Part shown: positions 8,122 to 16,625 of the stretch, in pieces | Position numbering within the stretch: position 1 is the stretch's first letter | How the letters are laid out: each line of letters starts with the position of its first letter | NCBI GenBank assembly: GCA_964221845.1 | Contig: CAXPZW010000003.1 | Coordinates: 1 to 64,000 of the forward strand | Reading direction: 5' to 3' | Source: CAXPZW01 sp964221845 | GTDB taxonomy: Bacteria; Bacteroidota; Bacteroidia; Flavobacteriales_D; Sanyastnellaceae | Length of the DNA: 64,000 bases | Translations under genes and position numbers: made by a program | Notes under the pieces: model-generated | Seen by the model: only the letters and a program-made list of their open reading frames with translations | Told to the model about the DNA's origin: nothing | Database searches by the model: none

Positions 8122-9957
8122 ATGTGTGGAATTGCCGGATACATAGGGCGAAAGCCGCTGGAGCAAGGCCGTATTGACGCCGCATTGGTTTCTATGGAAC
8201 GGCGCGGTCCGGACGCCAACAGTGCAGTCCGCATCGACAGCGGGGCAGGAGAGGTGGTACTGCTGCACAGCCGCCTGAGCATCATCGACCTCGACCCGCG
8301 AAGCAACCAGCCTTACCAAGACGGCCCGGTGCAGCTTGCGTTCAACGGGGAGATCTACAACTATGTGGAACTCCGCGAGGAACTCAAGACCCTCGGCCAC
8401 GCGTTCCAAACCACTTCCGACACCGAAGTGCTGGCCAAGGCCTATCTGCAATGGGGCAGTGCCTGTACCGAACGGTTTGAGGGCATGTGGGCGTTTGCCT
8501 TGTACGACAACCGCACTCACCAGCTGCTGCTCTCGCGCGACCGCTTTGCCGAGAAACCGCTGTATGTGTACCACACCCAGGACGGCACCTACTTTGCCTC
8601 CGAAGTGAAGGCCATCGTTGGGTTGTGCGGACACACGCCCGAGGTTAACGAAGAACACCTATTGCGCTACGTGGTCAACGGCCACAAGTCGCTGTACAAA
8701 ACCCCGCAGACCTTTTTCAAGGGCGTGGGCGAAGTACCGTTTGCGCACAACGCAGTCATCACTCCTGATGCCCCCGGGCAACTCAAAGCCACAGCGTACT
8801 GGACCCCGCAGCTTCGCGAGCAGCTCAACATGACCGAACAGGAAGCCATTGAAGGCACCCGTGAGCGGTTGATTGAGAGTGTGAAGCTGCGCATGCGTTC
8901 AGACGTGCCGTTGGCCTTTTGCCTGAGCGGTGGGGTGGATTCGGCCAGTTTGGTGAGCATCGCGGCCAAGGAATTGGGTGCCGATGTCCACACCTTCTCC
9001 ATCATCGACAAAGACGCCCGGTACGACGAGCGCGACAACATCGAGGCCACCATTGCCGATACCGGTTGCCAGTCCACCCAAATTGTGCTGAGCACCGAGG
9101 ACGACAACATTTCCAGGCTGGAGTCTTTGGTGCGTTACCACGACGCGCCGGTGGCCACCATCAGCTACTTTGTACATTCATGCTTGAGCGAGCAGATTGC
9201 CAAGCGCGGGTTCAAAATTTCGATCTCCGGTACGGCGGCCGACGAGTTGTTGACCGGGTACTACGATCACTTTGTACTGCACTTGTACGAAGTGCGCAAC
9301 CACCCCGAGTTTGAGCGGTTCAAAGCCGAATGGGAGCAGTACCCGCTGCAGTTTGTGCGCCACCCGGATTTCCGCAAGTTCGATTTGTACTTCAACAACC
9401 CCGGCAAGCGCGATCACATCTACCTCAACAACGACGTGTTCCGCAGCATGCTCCGCGAGGATTTTCACGAGCCGTTTACCGAGACCAAGTACTGCGACAG
9501 CCTGCTGCGCAACCGCATGATGAACGAGCTGTTCCACGAAGTGGTGCGTGTCATCCTGCACGAGGACGACCTCAACAGCATGAAGTACTCCTTGGAAAAC
9601 CGCAGCCCATTCCTCGATACCCAGTTGTTCGAGTGGGCCAACAGCATCCCGTCGCACCTGCTGATCAACAAGGGCTACAATAAATACATCTTGCGTGAAG
9701 CGGTCAAAGGCATCCTCAATGAGAAGGTGCGCACCGCACGCGAGAAGAAAGGCTTCAACGCCTCGATCAACTCCATTTTCGACTTCAACAACCCTGAACA
9801 CCGCGCGTATTTCCTGGACGATTCCCCCATCTTCCAGTACTTTGACAAAACGCGCATGGAGGAAGTGCTCGGGCGGGGCGAATTCCCCAACAGCTACAAG
9901 AAATTCCTCTTCAATTTCATCAACGCCAAAATCTTCCTGGAACAACACCAGGGCTGA
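8122..9957 (+). CDS. asnB: asparagine synthetase-type glutamine amidotransferase (1)
   Basis: A 611-residue class II glutamine amidotransferase fused to an Asn-synthetase domain. Cys2 of MCGIAGYIG is the nucleophile once Met is removed; the glutaminase domain continues with LSIIDLDPRSNQPY and FNGEIYNYVELREEL. The synthetase domain has the PPi-loop SGGVDS at residues 269-274. Homologues inside O-antigen loci (WbpS type) amidate uronic acids, and this context between NeuA-like and NeuB-like genes favours a glycan role over free asparagine synthesis. The gene starts 3 bp after the previous stop. A second paralogue lies at 19914. Confidence 0.88.
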   Translation: MCGIAGYIGRKPLEQGRIDAALVSMERRGPDANSAVRIDSGAGEVVLLHSRLSIIDLDPRSNQPYQDGPVQLAFNGEIYNYVELREELKTLGHAFQTTSDTEVLAKAYLQWGSACTERFEGMWAFALYDNRTHQLLLSRDRFAEKPLYVYHTQDGTYFASEVKAIVGLCGHTPEVNEEHLLRYVVNGHKSLYKTPQTFFKGVGEVPFAHNAVITPDAPGQLKATAYWTPQLREQLNMTEQEAIEGTRERLIESVKLRMRSDVPLAFCLSGGVDSASLVSIAAKELGADVHTFSIIDKDARYDERDNIEATIADTGCQSTQIVLSTEDDNISRLESLVRYHDAPVATISYFVHSCLSEQIAKRGFKISISGTAADELLTGYYDHFVLHLYEVRNHPEFERFKAEWEQYPLQFVRHPDFRKFDLYFNNPGKRDHIYLNNDVFRSMLREDFHEPFTETKYCDSLLRNRMMNELFHEVVRVILHEDDLNSMKYSLENRSPFLDTQLFEWANSIPSHLLINKGYNKYILREAVKGILNEKVRTAREKKGFNASINSIFDFNNPEHRAYFLDDSPIFQYFDKTRMEEVLGRGEFPNSYKKFLFNFINAKIFLEQHQG

Positions 9958-9967
9958 CCCATAGACC

Positions 9968-10675
9968 ATGTTTGTCATCTCAGAAATTTCTCCGCAACAC
10001 CACGGCGATCACCACATTGCCGAGCAAATGATCCTGCAATCCAAGCTCGGCGGCGCCGAAGCGGTCAAAGTACAACTGTACGATCCCGAGCAGTTCAACA
10101 AGCCCGAGTCGCACGCCATGAGCAAGGAGCAACTCCGCGATTTGCGAGACTTTGGAGACGCGCACGGCATTCCGGTGTTTGCCACTGCATTTGCCCCCAA
10201 GTTCCTGGATTGGTGTGTGGACCTCGACCTCAAGTACATGAAGGTTGCCGCGCGCATGCACGTGGGCTTCCCCGAGCTGACCCGCGATGTAATGCAGGTG
10301 GGCAAACCCACCTTTGTGTCCATCCCGTCGGACATGCCGCAGGCCGACGTAGACAACATTGGCATTGAGGACCATGCGACTTACCTGTACTGCGTGGTCA
10401 AGTACCCCACTTTGGTGGAAGAGTTCCGCATGCCGGACTTCGCTACCACCCGTTTCTCAGGCATCTCGGACCATACCTTGGGCAACTCGGCGGCGATGTT
10501 TGCCAGCGCACACGGGGCGATGTACCTCGAGAAGCACTTCACCCTGCGCAAGTCCTTCCAGCGCACCGGCGAGTTGGCACACTTGTGCTCGATGGACCTG
10601 CAAGACCTGATGGACATCCGCAACACCGCATCTGAATTCGAGTTGCTGCGCAAGGCTACTGGAGTTGCGGGCTGA
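9968..10675 (+). CDS. NeuB-like synthase, short form without SAF domain
   Basis: A 235-residue TIM-barrel protein of the N-acetylneuraminate synthase (NeuB/SpsE) family, which condenses PEP with an amino sugar to make a nonulosonic acid. Visible family features: AEQMILQSKLGGAEAVKVQLYDPEQ at the start (Q-x-x-K-x-x-x-A-D-x-x-K-x-Q type), IPVFATAFAPK, and FSGISDHTLGNSAAMFASAHGAMYLEKHFTL (the conserved G-x-S-D-H...E-K-H). Normal NeuB proteins are about 340-350 residues and end in an antifreeze-like SAF domain that shapes the partner's active site; here the frame stops soon after the barrel. No frameshifted SAF remnant was recognised downstream. The function is likely in this family, but the substrate is open. 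Confidence 0.78.
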   Translation: MFVISEISPQHHGDHHIAEQMILQSKLGGAEAVKVQLYDPEQFNKPESHAMSKEQLRDLRDFGDAHGIPVFATAFAPKFLDWCVDLDLKYMKVAARMHVGFPELTRDVMQVGKPTFVSIPSDMPQADVDNIGIEDHATYLYCVVKYPTLVEEFRMPDFATTRFSGISDHTLGNSAAMFASAHGAMYLEKHFTLRKSFQRTGELAHLCSMDLQDLMDIRNTASEFELLRKATGVAG

Positions 10676-11999
10676 TCTGATCCAAGAAATCATCCAGTTG
10701 CGTGAGGCAGCCTGGGCCGCGGCCGGTTCCGATTCGGAGTTGGGCTTGGTCGGGACATGCCTGCGCGAGCATGCTTCCTTTCGACTGCTTGGCTCAGACG
10801 CCCAGGACGATTACATCGGTTTTCGGGTGTGGCGCCGCTTGCAGTTGCGGTGGAAAAAGCGCGCTTCGTTGGCGCCCTTACTCAAGCCTAACAGCCATGT
10901 GCTGCTGCTGGACAGCGGCAGCCGCAATGCCGCCCATGCGGTGCCTTATGTGGAGGCCATGTTGGGCCAAGAGGTGGGGCATTTCATCAGCCGCGATGAC
11001 CTCCCTGGACCGTTGTCCTTTGCAGGGCGCCTACCTGTAGCCTTCCACCGTTATGCGTGGAAGGTGGCGCGCAAGTGCATCAAGGCAGAAGACCGCGTAC
11101 ATCGGGCGATGGGCCTGTTCTCAGTGGCCGAGTTGGCCGTGCTCTTGGAGTACATCGAGCGCCACAAGGTGACCCACGTGGTGGATTTCGCTCCTTACCT
11201 CATTGATCACAACCTGCTTTACCTCTTGCTCCGCGAGCGCGGGGTGTCAGTGACCAAGGTGCCAAGTTCGGGGCCCTTACGCACCCACAACCACATTTTG
11301 CTGGCCGACCGCGTGGCGTTGAGTACCCCGTACCACGTCCACGAAATGGAAACGCTAGGGGCCACTTTCAAGTCCGGCGAAGTGCTCCGCTGGATTCCCG
11401 AACGGGCCTTGGAGTACACAGGCAAATATGCAAGCCCAGATGCGCCTACGCCTCCTCCACGAACGGTGGGGTTTTACAGCCACGGCGGCTGGGTGCGAGC
11501 TGCGCAGCAACACACCTCGGACGGGTTGGATATTCACGCCCAAGAAGAGGCGCTGCTGCATGTGCTCGGACGCTTTGTGCAGGACCGGCCGGATTGGAAA
11601 TTGGTGGTCTTCCCACACCCACGCGAAAAGGCAGCGGATGTGGTGGATCGCACGCGAGCCCATTACGGACAGTTTTTGCCGTTGGAGCAGGTGGATTTAC
11701 GGCTGGATCCCATCCCCACCTCCCAGCAGTTTGAAGCGGCGGACGTCGGTGTGGCGGTGTTCAGCACCATTGTGTACGAGCGGCTTTTCTGCGGCTACAA
11801 GACCCGCATTTTCAACCTCTCCAATCCTGATTTCCCGGCAGAAGGCACGTCCCTGAATGGCTTGTGTGCCCGAAGCGAAGACGCATTGTTGGAGGCCATC
11901 GCCGTTGCTGCTGAACGGTCGCGAGAAGACGATTTTCAACGGCTTGGCCTTACCGAATACCGGTGGGATGCCTACGCGCAATTGACTGCACAGTCATGA
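10665..11999 (+). CDS. putative GT-B-like glycan-locus protein
   Basis: Up to 444 residues from a TTG codon at 10665 that overlaps the NeuB-like stop; no ATG is well placed, so the start is uncertain. There is no signal peptide. The C-terminal half has KLVVFPHPREKAADVV and VGVAVFSTIVYERLFCGYKTRIFN, the HP and S/T-x-x-x-E segments also seen in the product of 1133-2545 and in polysialate/capsule-type transferases. The N-terminal half is not recognised. I infer that it uses a CMP- or nucleotide-activated sugar. It overlaps the next gene by 4 bp (ATGA). Confidence 0.55.
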   Translation: MRADLIQEIIQLREAAWAAAGSDSELGLVGTCLREHASFRLLGSDAQDDYIGFRVWRRLQLRWKKRASLAPLLKPNSHVLLLDSGSRNAAHAVPYVEAMLGQEVGHFISRDDLPGPLSFAGRLPVAFHRYAWKVARKCIKAEDRVHRAMGLFSVAELAVLLEYIERHKVTHVVDFAPYLIDHNLLYLLLRERGVSVTKVPSSGPLRTHNHILLADRVALSTPYHVHEMETLGATFKSGEVLRWIPERALEYTGKYASPDAPTPPPRTVGFYSHGGWVRAAQQHTSDGLDIHAQEEALLHVLGRFVQDRPDWKLVVFPHPREKAADVVDRTRAHYGQFLPLEQVDLRLDPIPTSQQFEAADVGVAVFSTIVYERLFCGYKTRIFNLSNPDFPAEGTSLNGLCARSEDALLEAIAVAAERSREDDFQRLGLTEYRWDAYAQLTAQS

Positions 12000-12898
12000 A
12001 GGTGAGTGTAGTCATACCATGTTACAACGTCGAGGCCTATTTGGCTGAGTGTGTGGCGAGTGTGCGTACGATTGGGGAAACGATTCCTGTGATCCTGGTG
12101 GACAACAATTCTACCGATGGCACGGCAGCCGTGATCGAGATGCTGGCCGCGCAAGATCCCCACGTTTCAGCCCTTTCGGAATCCGCTCCCGGAGCACCTT
12201 CAGCGCGCAACAGCGGTTTGGCAGTGGTAGACACCGAGTGGGTGCAATTCCTGGATGCGGATGACCTGCTGTTGCCCGATCCCTTTGAGCGCCGCTGGCA
12301 AACGCAGGCCGACATCGTGGTGGGTGGTTACCACAAACGGGCGGTGGATGGCTCCCAGACCGAAGTGGCCCCGCATGCAGATGTGTGGAAAGGGCTGTTC
12401 AACACCGACCTGGGCATCACCTCCAGCATCCTCTGGCGCACTGAAGCCGTGCGCAAAGTCTCGGGATGGGATGCCGATCTGAAAAGCAGTCAAGAGTACG
12501 ACTTGATGTTCCGTTGCCTGCAATCTGGGGCACGGTTGCAGACCATTGCCACACCCACAGCTGTTGTGCGTGAGCGGGCCTCGGGACAAATCTCCCAATC
12601 CGACCCAGCACCGCGTTGGCACCGCTACCTCGCCCTGAGAACGGCCATGCTGGAACACCTCAAAACCCACGAGCAAGCTTACTTCGAGCGCGAAGCTTCG
12701 GGTTACTATCAGCAGCTGTTTGACCACATTCGCACCTTGTCCAACAGCGATCCTAAGGGAGCTGTAGACTGGTACAAGCAATCCATCCCCGCGGATTTCA
12801 CTCCGCAACCTTCGCCGGCGACAGGGGCCTTGTTTTTGCGTTTGATGCGCATCTTTGGCTTCGCCGGCGCTACACGCATCCGCCGCTTGTTGCCATGA
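11996..12898 (+). CDS. family 2 glycosyltransferase
   Basis: A 300-residue GT-A-fold enzyme. The start at ATG 11996 (MKVSVVIPCYNVEAYLAEC) fits the family; the frame upstream is inside the previous gene. The nucleotide-sugar site is seen in VILVDNNSTDGTA and EWVQFLDADDLLLPDPF, the second giving the metal-binding D-x-D. A later conserved segment is SSILWRTEAVRKVSGWDADLKSSQEYDL (E-D/Q-E-Y-D acceptor loop). It is cytoplasmic and would add a sugar to the lipid-linked repeat unit. Overlaps of 4 bp on both sides place it in the operon. Confidence 0.85.
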   Translation: MKVSVVIPCYNVEAYLAECVASVRTIGETIPVILVDNNSTDGTAAVIEMLAAQDPHVSALSESAPGAPSARNSGLAVVDTEWVQFLDADDLLLPDPFERRWQTQADIVVGGYHKRAVDGSQTEVAPHADVWKGLFNTDLGITSSILWRTEAVRKVSGWDADLKSSQEYDLMFRCLQSGARLQTIATPTAVVRERASGQISQSDPAPRWHRYLALRTAMLEHLKTHEQAYFEREASGYYQQLFDHIRTLSNSDPKGAVDWYKQSIPADFTPQPSPATGALFLRLMRIFGFAGATRIRRLLP

Positions 12899-14091
12899 AA
12901 ATTCTCTATTTCAGTCCCCATCCGAATTTGAACTTCGGGGCCCCATCGGGCCCAGGCACCCACATGCGCGAAATGGTGCATGCCTTTCGGGCGTTGGGGC
13001 ACGAGGTGGAGCTGTGTATTCTGGGTGGAACTGAGTGGCAACCGGGTGGAAATGCCAACTCGACTGGTGGGGGACTCAAGCAACGGATCAAACCGCTCGT
13101 GCCGAGCATCCTGTGGCAGACCATGAAGGACCGCAACCTGCAAAAGTTCGACGCGCACGCTGCGCAGGAATTGGAGGCGGCTTGCGCGCGCTTTGCCCCT
13201 GACCTGATCTATGAGCGGGGGTATTACTTGATGACCTCTGGGGTGGACGTGGCCAGTAAGCGAGGCATTCGCCACGTGTTGGAAATCAACGCCCCTTACC
13301 CGGAAGAAAAGGTGTCGATGGAGGGCAAGAGCCTGTACCACGCCAAAGCCTTGCGCGCCGAACGCTTGCAATACGAGCGCACCGATAAACTGGTGGTGGT
13401 CAGCACCGCTCTGCAGGACTACTATTTGCAGCGCGGGGATTTCCCAGAAAAGATTTTGGTGACGCCCAATGCTGTGCGTGATCCACAGGTCGCTCCTGAC
13501 TTAGAAGGAGCAGCTGGCGTTCGTGACCAATGGGGCATTCCCTCCGAAGCCCTGGTTTTTGGGTTTGTGGGCAGCATCTTTCCGTACCACGGTGTGGATC
13601 GCTTGATTGCTGCGTTTGCCACCCCGAAGCTCCAAGACGCGCACCTGCTGATTGTGGGGGGAGGGGCTTGGCTCGACCAGTTGAAAGCCCAAGCGGCGAG
13701 TGGTCCTGCGGCGGGCCGGATTCACTTTACCGGCAATGTGCCACATGCGCAAGTGCCCGCGCACATCGCAGCCATGGACGTGACAGTCATGGCCAAAAGC
13801 AATTGGTACGGTAGCCCGGTGAAGATCTTCGAGTACGGCGTATTGGGCAAGCCCATTGTGGCGCCTGATGTGGGTCCAGTGGGGGACGTCATGCAACACG
13901 GACGCACCGGGTGGCTTGTGCCCGATGAGGCCGCGGCCCTGCAAACCGCATTGGAGACCCTGGCGACCGATGCCGAGCTGTGCACCCGGTTGGGCGAGGC
14001 CTTTCGTGCCCAAATTGCGCGTAACCATACCTGGAAACGCATGGCCGAACAGGTGTTGGATCCAAATGCGTACGGACTCAAGTTGTCCTGA
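12895..14091 (+). CDS. family 4 glycosyltransferase
   Basis: A 398-residue GT-B enzyme. The N-terminus (PHPNLNFGAPSGPGTHMREM) gives the acceptor-side domain with a glycine-rich loop, and the C-terminal GT4 domain has GFVGSIFPYHGVDRLI, LLIVGGGAW, VTVMAKSNWYGSPVKIFEYGVLGKPIVA (the E-x7-E type motif, here with S-P-V-K-I-F-E-Y) and GRTGWLVPDE. The start ATG overlaps the previous stop by 4 bp. A 119-bp gap with a -7 promoter follows, so this may end one transcription unit. Confidence 0.86.
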   Translation: MKILYFSPHPNLNFGAPSGPGTHMREMVHAFRALGHEVELCILGGTEWQPGGNANSTGGGLKQRIKPLVPSILWQTMKDRNLQKFDAHAAQELEAACARFAPDLIYERGYYLMTSGVDVASKRGIRHVLEINAPYPEEKVSMEGKSLYHAKALRAERLQYERTDKLVVVSTALQDYYLQRGDFPEKILVTPNAVRDPQVAPDLEGAAGVRDQWGIPSEALVFGFVGSIFPYHGVDRLIAAFATPKLQDAHLLIVGGGAWLDQLKAQAASGPAAGRIHFTGNVPHAQVPAHIAAMDVTVMAKSNWYGSPVKIFEYGVLGKPIVAPDVGPVGDVMQHGRTGWLVPDEAAALQTALETLATDAELCTRLGEAFRAQIARNHTWKRMAEQVLDPNAYGLKLS

Positions 14092-14130
14092 TTTTTAGCC
14101 GGCTACAGCCGCGGTGCGGAGCACATGCGC

Positions 14131-14138
14131 TACCTTTG
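14131..14138 (+). promoter_or_regulatory. -7 promoter box inside the glycan locus
   Basis: TACCTTTG is an exact TAnnTTTG match in the only sizeable gap of the 11.9-24.2 kb run, 72 bp before the GTG start at 14211. A -33 TTG was not found at the usual distance. Confidence 0.5.
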
Positions 14139-14210
14139 TTAAACGCCCTTTGGGGTGGCATGAAGTGAACGCGCCGGTACCCCGGCCAGAAGAAGCGCCA
14201 AAATCGAACT

Positions 14211-15377
14211 GTGAAACTTGCGATCCTGACCGATGGCATCTACCCCTTTGTGATTGGGGGGATGCAGAAGCATTCGTACTACTTGGCCCGTTTCCTTACG
14301 GGATTGGGGGTAGACGTGACGCTGGTGCATTGTGTTCCACACGGCAAGCCGCTGCCGGACGAGGCCGAGGTGAAGACCAAGTTGGAGATTGCGGAGGATG
14401 CCAAGTTTCGATCCATTTGCTTGCATTTCCCTCAGGCTGGCTCCATGCCTGGGCACTACCTCAAAGAATCCTACGCCTACTCGGTCAAGGTGCGTGCGGC
14501 CTTGGGTGAAGCCCTGCACGGGTTTGATTTCATTTACATCAAAGGCTACGCCGGCTGGGACCTGTTCCGCCAAAAGGAACGGGGCAAAAAACTGCCTCCG
14601 TTGGGCGTGAAGTTCCACGGGTACGAGATGTTCCAGCAGGCACCGAGCTTCAAGGTCAAGTTGCAGCACTGGTTGCTGCGGGGCCCCACCAAGTACAACA
14701 ACAAGTTTGCGGACGTGGTCTTTAGCTACGGTGGGTACATCACCCCGCTGGTGCAACAGATCGGCGTGCCGGCCGAACGCATCATCGAAATTCCTACCGG
14801 CATCGAAGCCAGCTGGGTGCGCGATGCGGTGCCGGCCAGCGGCACAAAGCGCAAATTCCTGTTCATCGGTCGTTTTGAACGGCGCAAAGGCGTGGAGGAG
14901 TTGAACTCGGTCTTGGAAAAACTCGCAAGCCGCGATGATTTCGAATTTCATTTTGTGGGCCCCATCCCGCCCACTCGTCATATCAACAGTGACGCCATCA
15001 CCTACCACGGAAAAGTGATGGAAAAGGACAGGCTCCAGGCCATCGTGGACGACTGCGAAGTGCTGGTGACCCCCAGCCACTCCGAGGGCATGCCCAACGT
15101 GATCATGGAAGGCATGGCTCGCGGGTTGGCTGTGATTGCTACCGATGTGGGCGCTGTGCCCGCACAAGTGGACGAGGTCAACGGTTGGCGCTTGACTCCG
15201 GGAGACGCAAGAGCACTCGAAGACGCCATGCTCGAGGCCATCGCGATGGAGCCTGCAGCACTTGATCAGAAGCGCCAAGCTTCGCGTCAGCGTGTGCTGG
15301 ATGAATTCTCCTGGGAGCAAGTCTCGGCCCAAACCCTGGAGGCCTTGAACGCTTACCTGCAAAACCACCAGCACTGA
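14211..15377 (+). CDS. family 4 glycosyltransferase
   Basis: A 388-residue GT4 enzyme. The start is GTG at 14211, giving MKLAILTDGIYPFVIGGMQK, the expected first beta strand and glycine-rich loop of the family. The donor domain has KFLFIGRFERRKGVEEL, and VLVTPSHSEGMPNVIMEGMARGLAVIATDVGA with the E-G-x-P-x-x-x-x-E pattern that binds the nucleotide diphosphate. It is preceded by a -7 box and followed after 3 bp by the acyltransferase gene. The donor and acceptor cannot be told from sequence. Confidence 0.88.
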   Translation: MKLAILTDGIYPFVIGGMQKHSYYLARFLTGLGVDVTLVHCVPHGKPLPDEAEVKTKLEIAEDAKFRSICLHFPQAGSMPGHYLKESYAYSVKVRAALGEALHGFDFIYIKGYAGWDLFRQKERGKKLPPLGVKFHGYEMFQQAPSFKVKLQHWLLRGPTKYNNKFADVVFSYGGYITPLVQQIGVPAERIIEIPTGIEASWVRDAVPASGTKRKFLFIGRFERRKGVEELNSVLEKLASRDDFEFHFVGPIPPTRHINSDAITYHGKVMEKDRLQAIVDDCEVLVTPSHSEGMPNVIMEGMARGLAVIATDVGAVPAQVDEVNGWRLTPGDARALEDAMLEAIAMEPAALDQKRQASRQRVLDEFSWEQVSAQTLEALNAYLQNHQH

Positions 15378-15380
15378 TCC

Positions 15381-16625
15381 ATGGATTCCCGCCAGAACAG
15401 GGTGTACTTCCCCGGACTCAATGGACTGCGATTTTTGGCGGCATTTGCGGTGATCATCACCCATATCGAGCTGATGAAGAAATACTTCGGGCTCGGGCAC
15501 TTGTGGGAGGACTCCGGACAGACGATCACCACCTTTCCGCTCGATCAAATCCTCGAAGGAAAGTTGAATATGTTTCAACCGTTGGTTTCGGATGCCGGAC
15601 CGCTTGGGGTGACGTTTTTCTTCGTGCTGAGCGGCTTTTTGATCACCTACCTCCTCCAGGCCGAGAAGCAGCATACGGGACACATTGCCATTAAGAAATT
15701 CTACCTACGCCGCATCCTGCGCATTTGGCCTCTGTATTTCTTGATTTTGATACTGGGCTTTGCCGTGCTCCCCAGTTTGGGCGACTGGTTCTACGTCCGC
15801 GAACAATCTGAGGCACTGACCGAGCACTACTGGCTCAACCTACTGCTCTACATTTTCATCTTCCCCAACCTGGCGTATTCCATCACTGGGGCAGCTGTGC
15901 CGTGCATTGGGCAAAGTTGGAGCATTGGGGTAGAGGAGCAGTTCTACCTGTTGTGGCCGGTGCTGATCAAGTTTGCCAAGAAACCGGTGAATGTCGTGCT
16001 GGGCGCAACTGCGGTTTTGGTCGTGGTCAAGGCACTGGTTTTGCTCGCTTGGATGGGCTACACCTCTCCACCGGAGTGGCTGCGCATTGTCAAAGAATTC
16101 ATGGCCATGTCCAAACTGGAGTGTATGACTATTGGTGGAGCGGGCGCCTGGCTGCTGTTCAACAAGCGGGACTGGTTGATGTCTGTGGTATCGCACCGTA
16201 GCATTGAAATTGGGGCGTATGTGGGTGTGCTGGCCTTGCTGTACTTGACTCCAGCCCTGATTCAGGATGGTGTACACGTGTTGTATGGCGTATTGTTTTT
16301 GATCATCATCCTGAACATTTCCTGCAACCCGCGTTCGGTGTTCAAGCTGGAAGGGCCGCGTTGGAACTTCTTGGGTAAGGTGAGCTACGGACTGTACATG
16401 TACCACCTGATCATCATCGTAGGCGCCTTGTATTTCTTACAAGATGTTATGGGGGCCCAAGGCGATTTGAGCCTGGTTCAAAACCTGTCGCTGTATGTGG
16501 GTGTGATTGGGTTGACTATCTTCGTTTCCCACCTTTCGTACCAATACATTGAGCGTCCGTTCATCCTGAGCAAGTCACGCCATCAGCGTGTCATCAGCGG
16601 CGAAGATGCACGCTCCGAGTCGTGA
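15381..16625 (+). CDS. membrane acyltransferase (acyltransferase 3 / OafA family)
   Basis: A 414-residue integral membrane protein with roughly ten hydrophobic segments. It opens with FPGLNGLRFLAAFAVIITHIELMKK; the early arginine and the histidine of ITHIE match the R-x10-H motif of the acyltransferase 3 family, which moves acetyl or other acyl groups onto surface glycans. Further family marks are GVTFFFVLSGFLITYLL and SWSIGVEEQFYLLWPV (S-x-E-E-Q-F-Y). It lies between a glycosyltransferase and the polymerase gene, and its stop overlaps the polymerase's GTG. O-acylation of the repeat unit is the likely role. Confidence 0.88.
   Translation: MDSRQNRVYFPGLNGLRFLAAFAVIITHIELMKKYFGLGHLWEDSGQTITTFPLDQILEGKLNMFQPLVSDAGPLGVTFFFVLSGFLITYLLQAEKQHTGHIAIKKFYLRRILRIWPLYFLILILGFAVLPSLGDWFYVREQSEALTEHYWLNLLLYIFIFPNLAYSITGAAVPCIGQSWSIGVEEQFYLLWPVLIKFAKKPVNVVLGATAVLVVVKALVLLAWMGYTSPPEWLRIVKEFMAMSKLECMTIGGAGAWLLFNKRDWLMSVVSHRSIEIGAYVGVLALLYLTPALIQDGVHVLYGVLFLIIILNISCNPRSVFKLEGPRWNFLGKVSYGLYMYHLIIIVGALYFLQDVMGAQGDLSLVQNLSLYVGVIGLTIFVSHLSYQYIERPFILSKSRHQRVISGEDARSES

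Noticed and set aside
14139..15683. Long minus-strand open frame (514 codons) opposite the GT4 and acyltransferase genes
   Set aside because: It mirrors clear family proteins on the plus strand and its own translation has no recognisable domain; GC-rich third positions keep antisense frames open.
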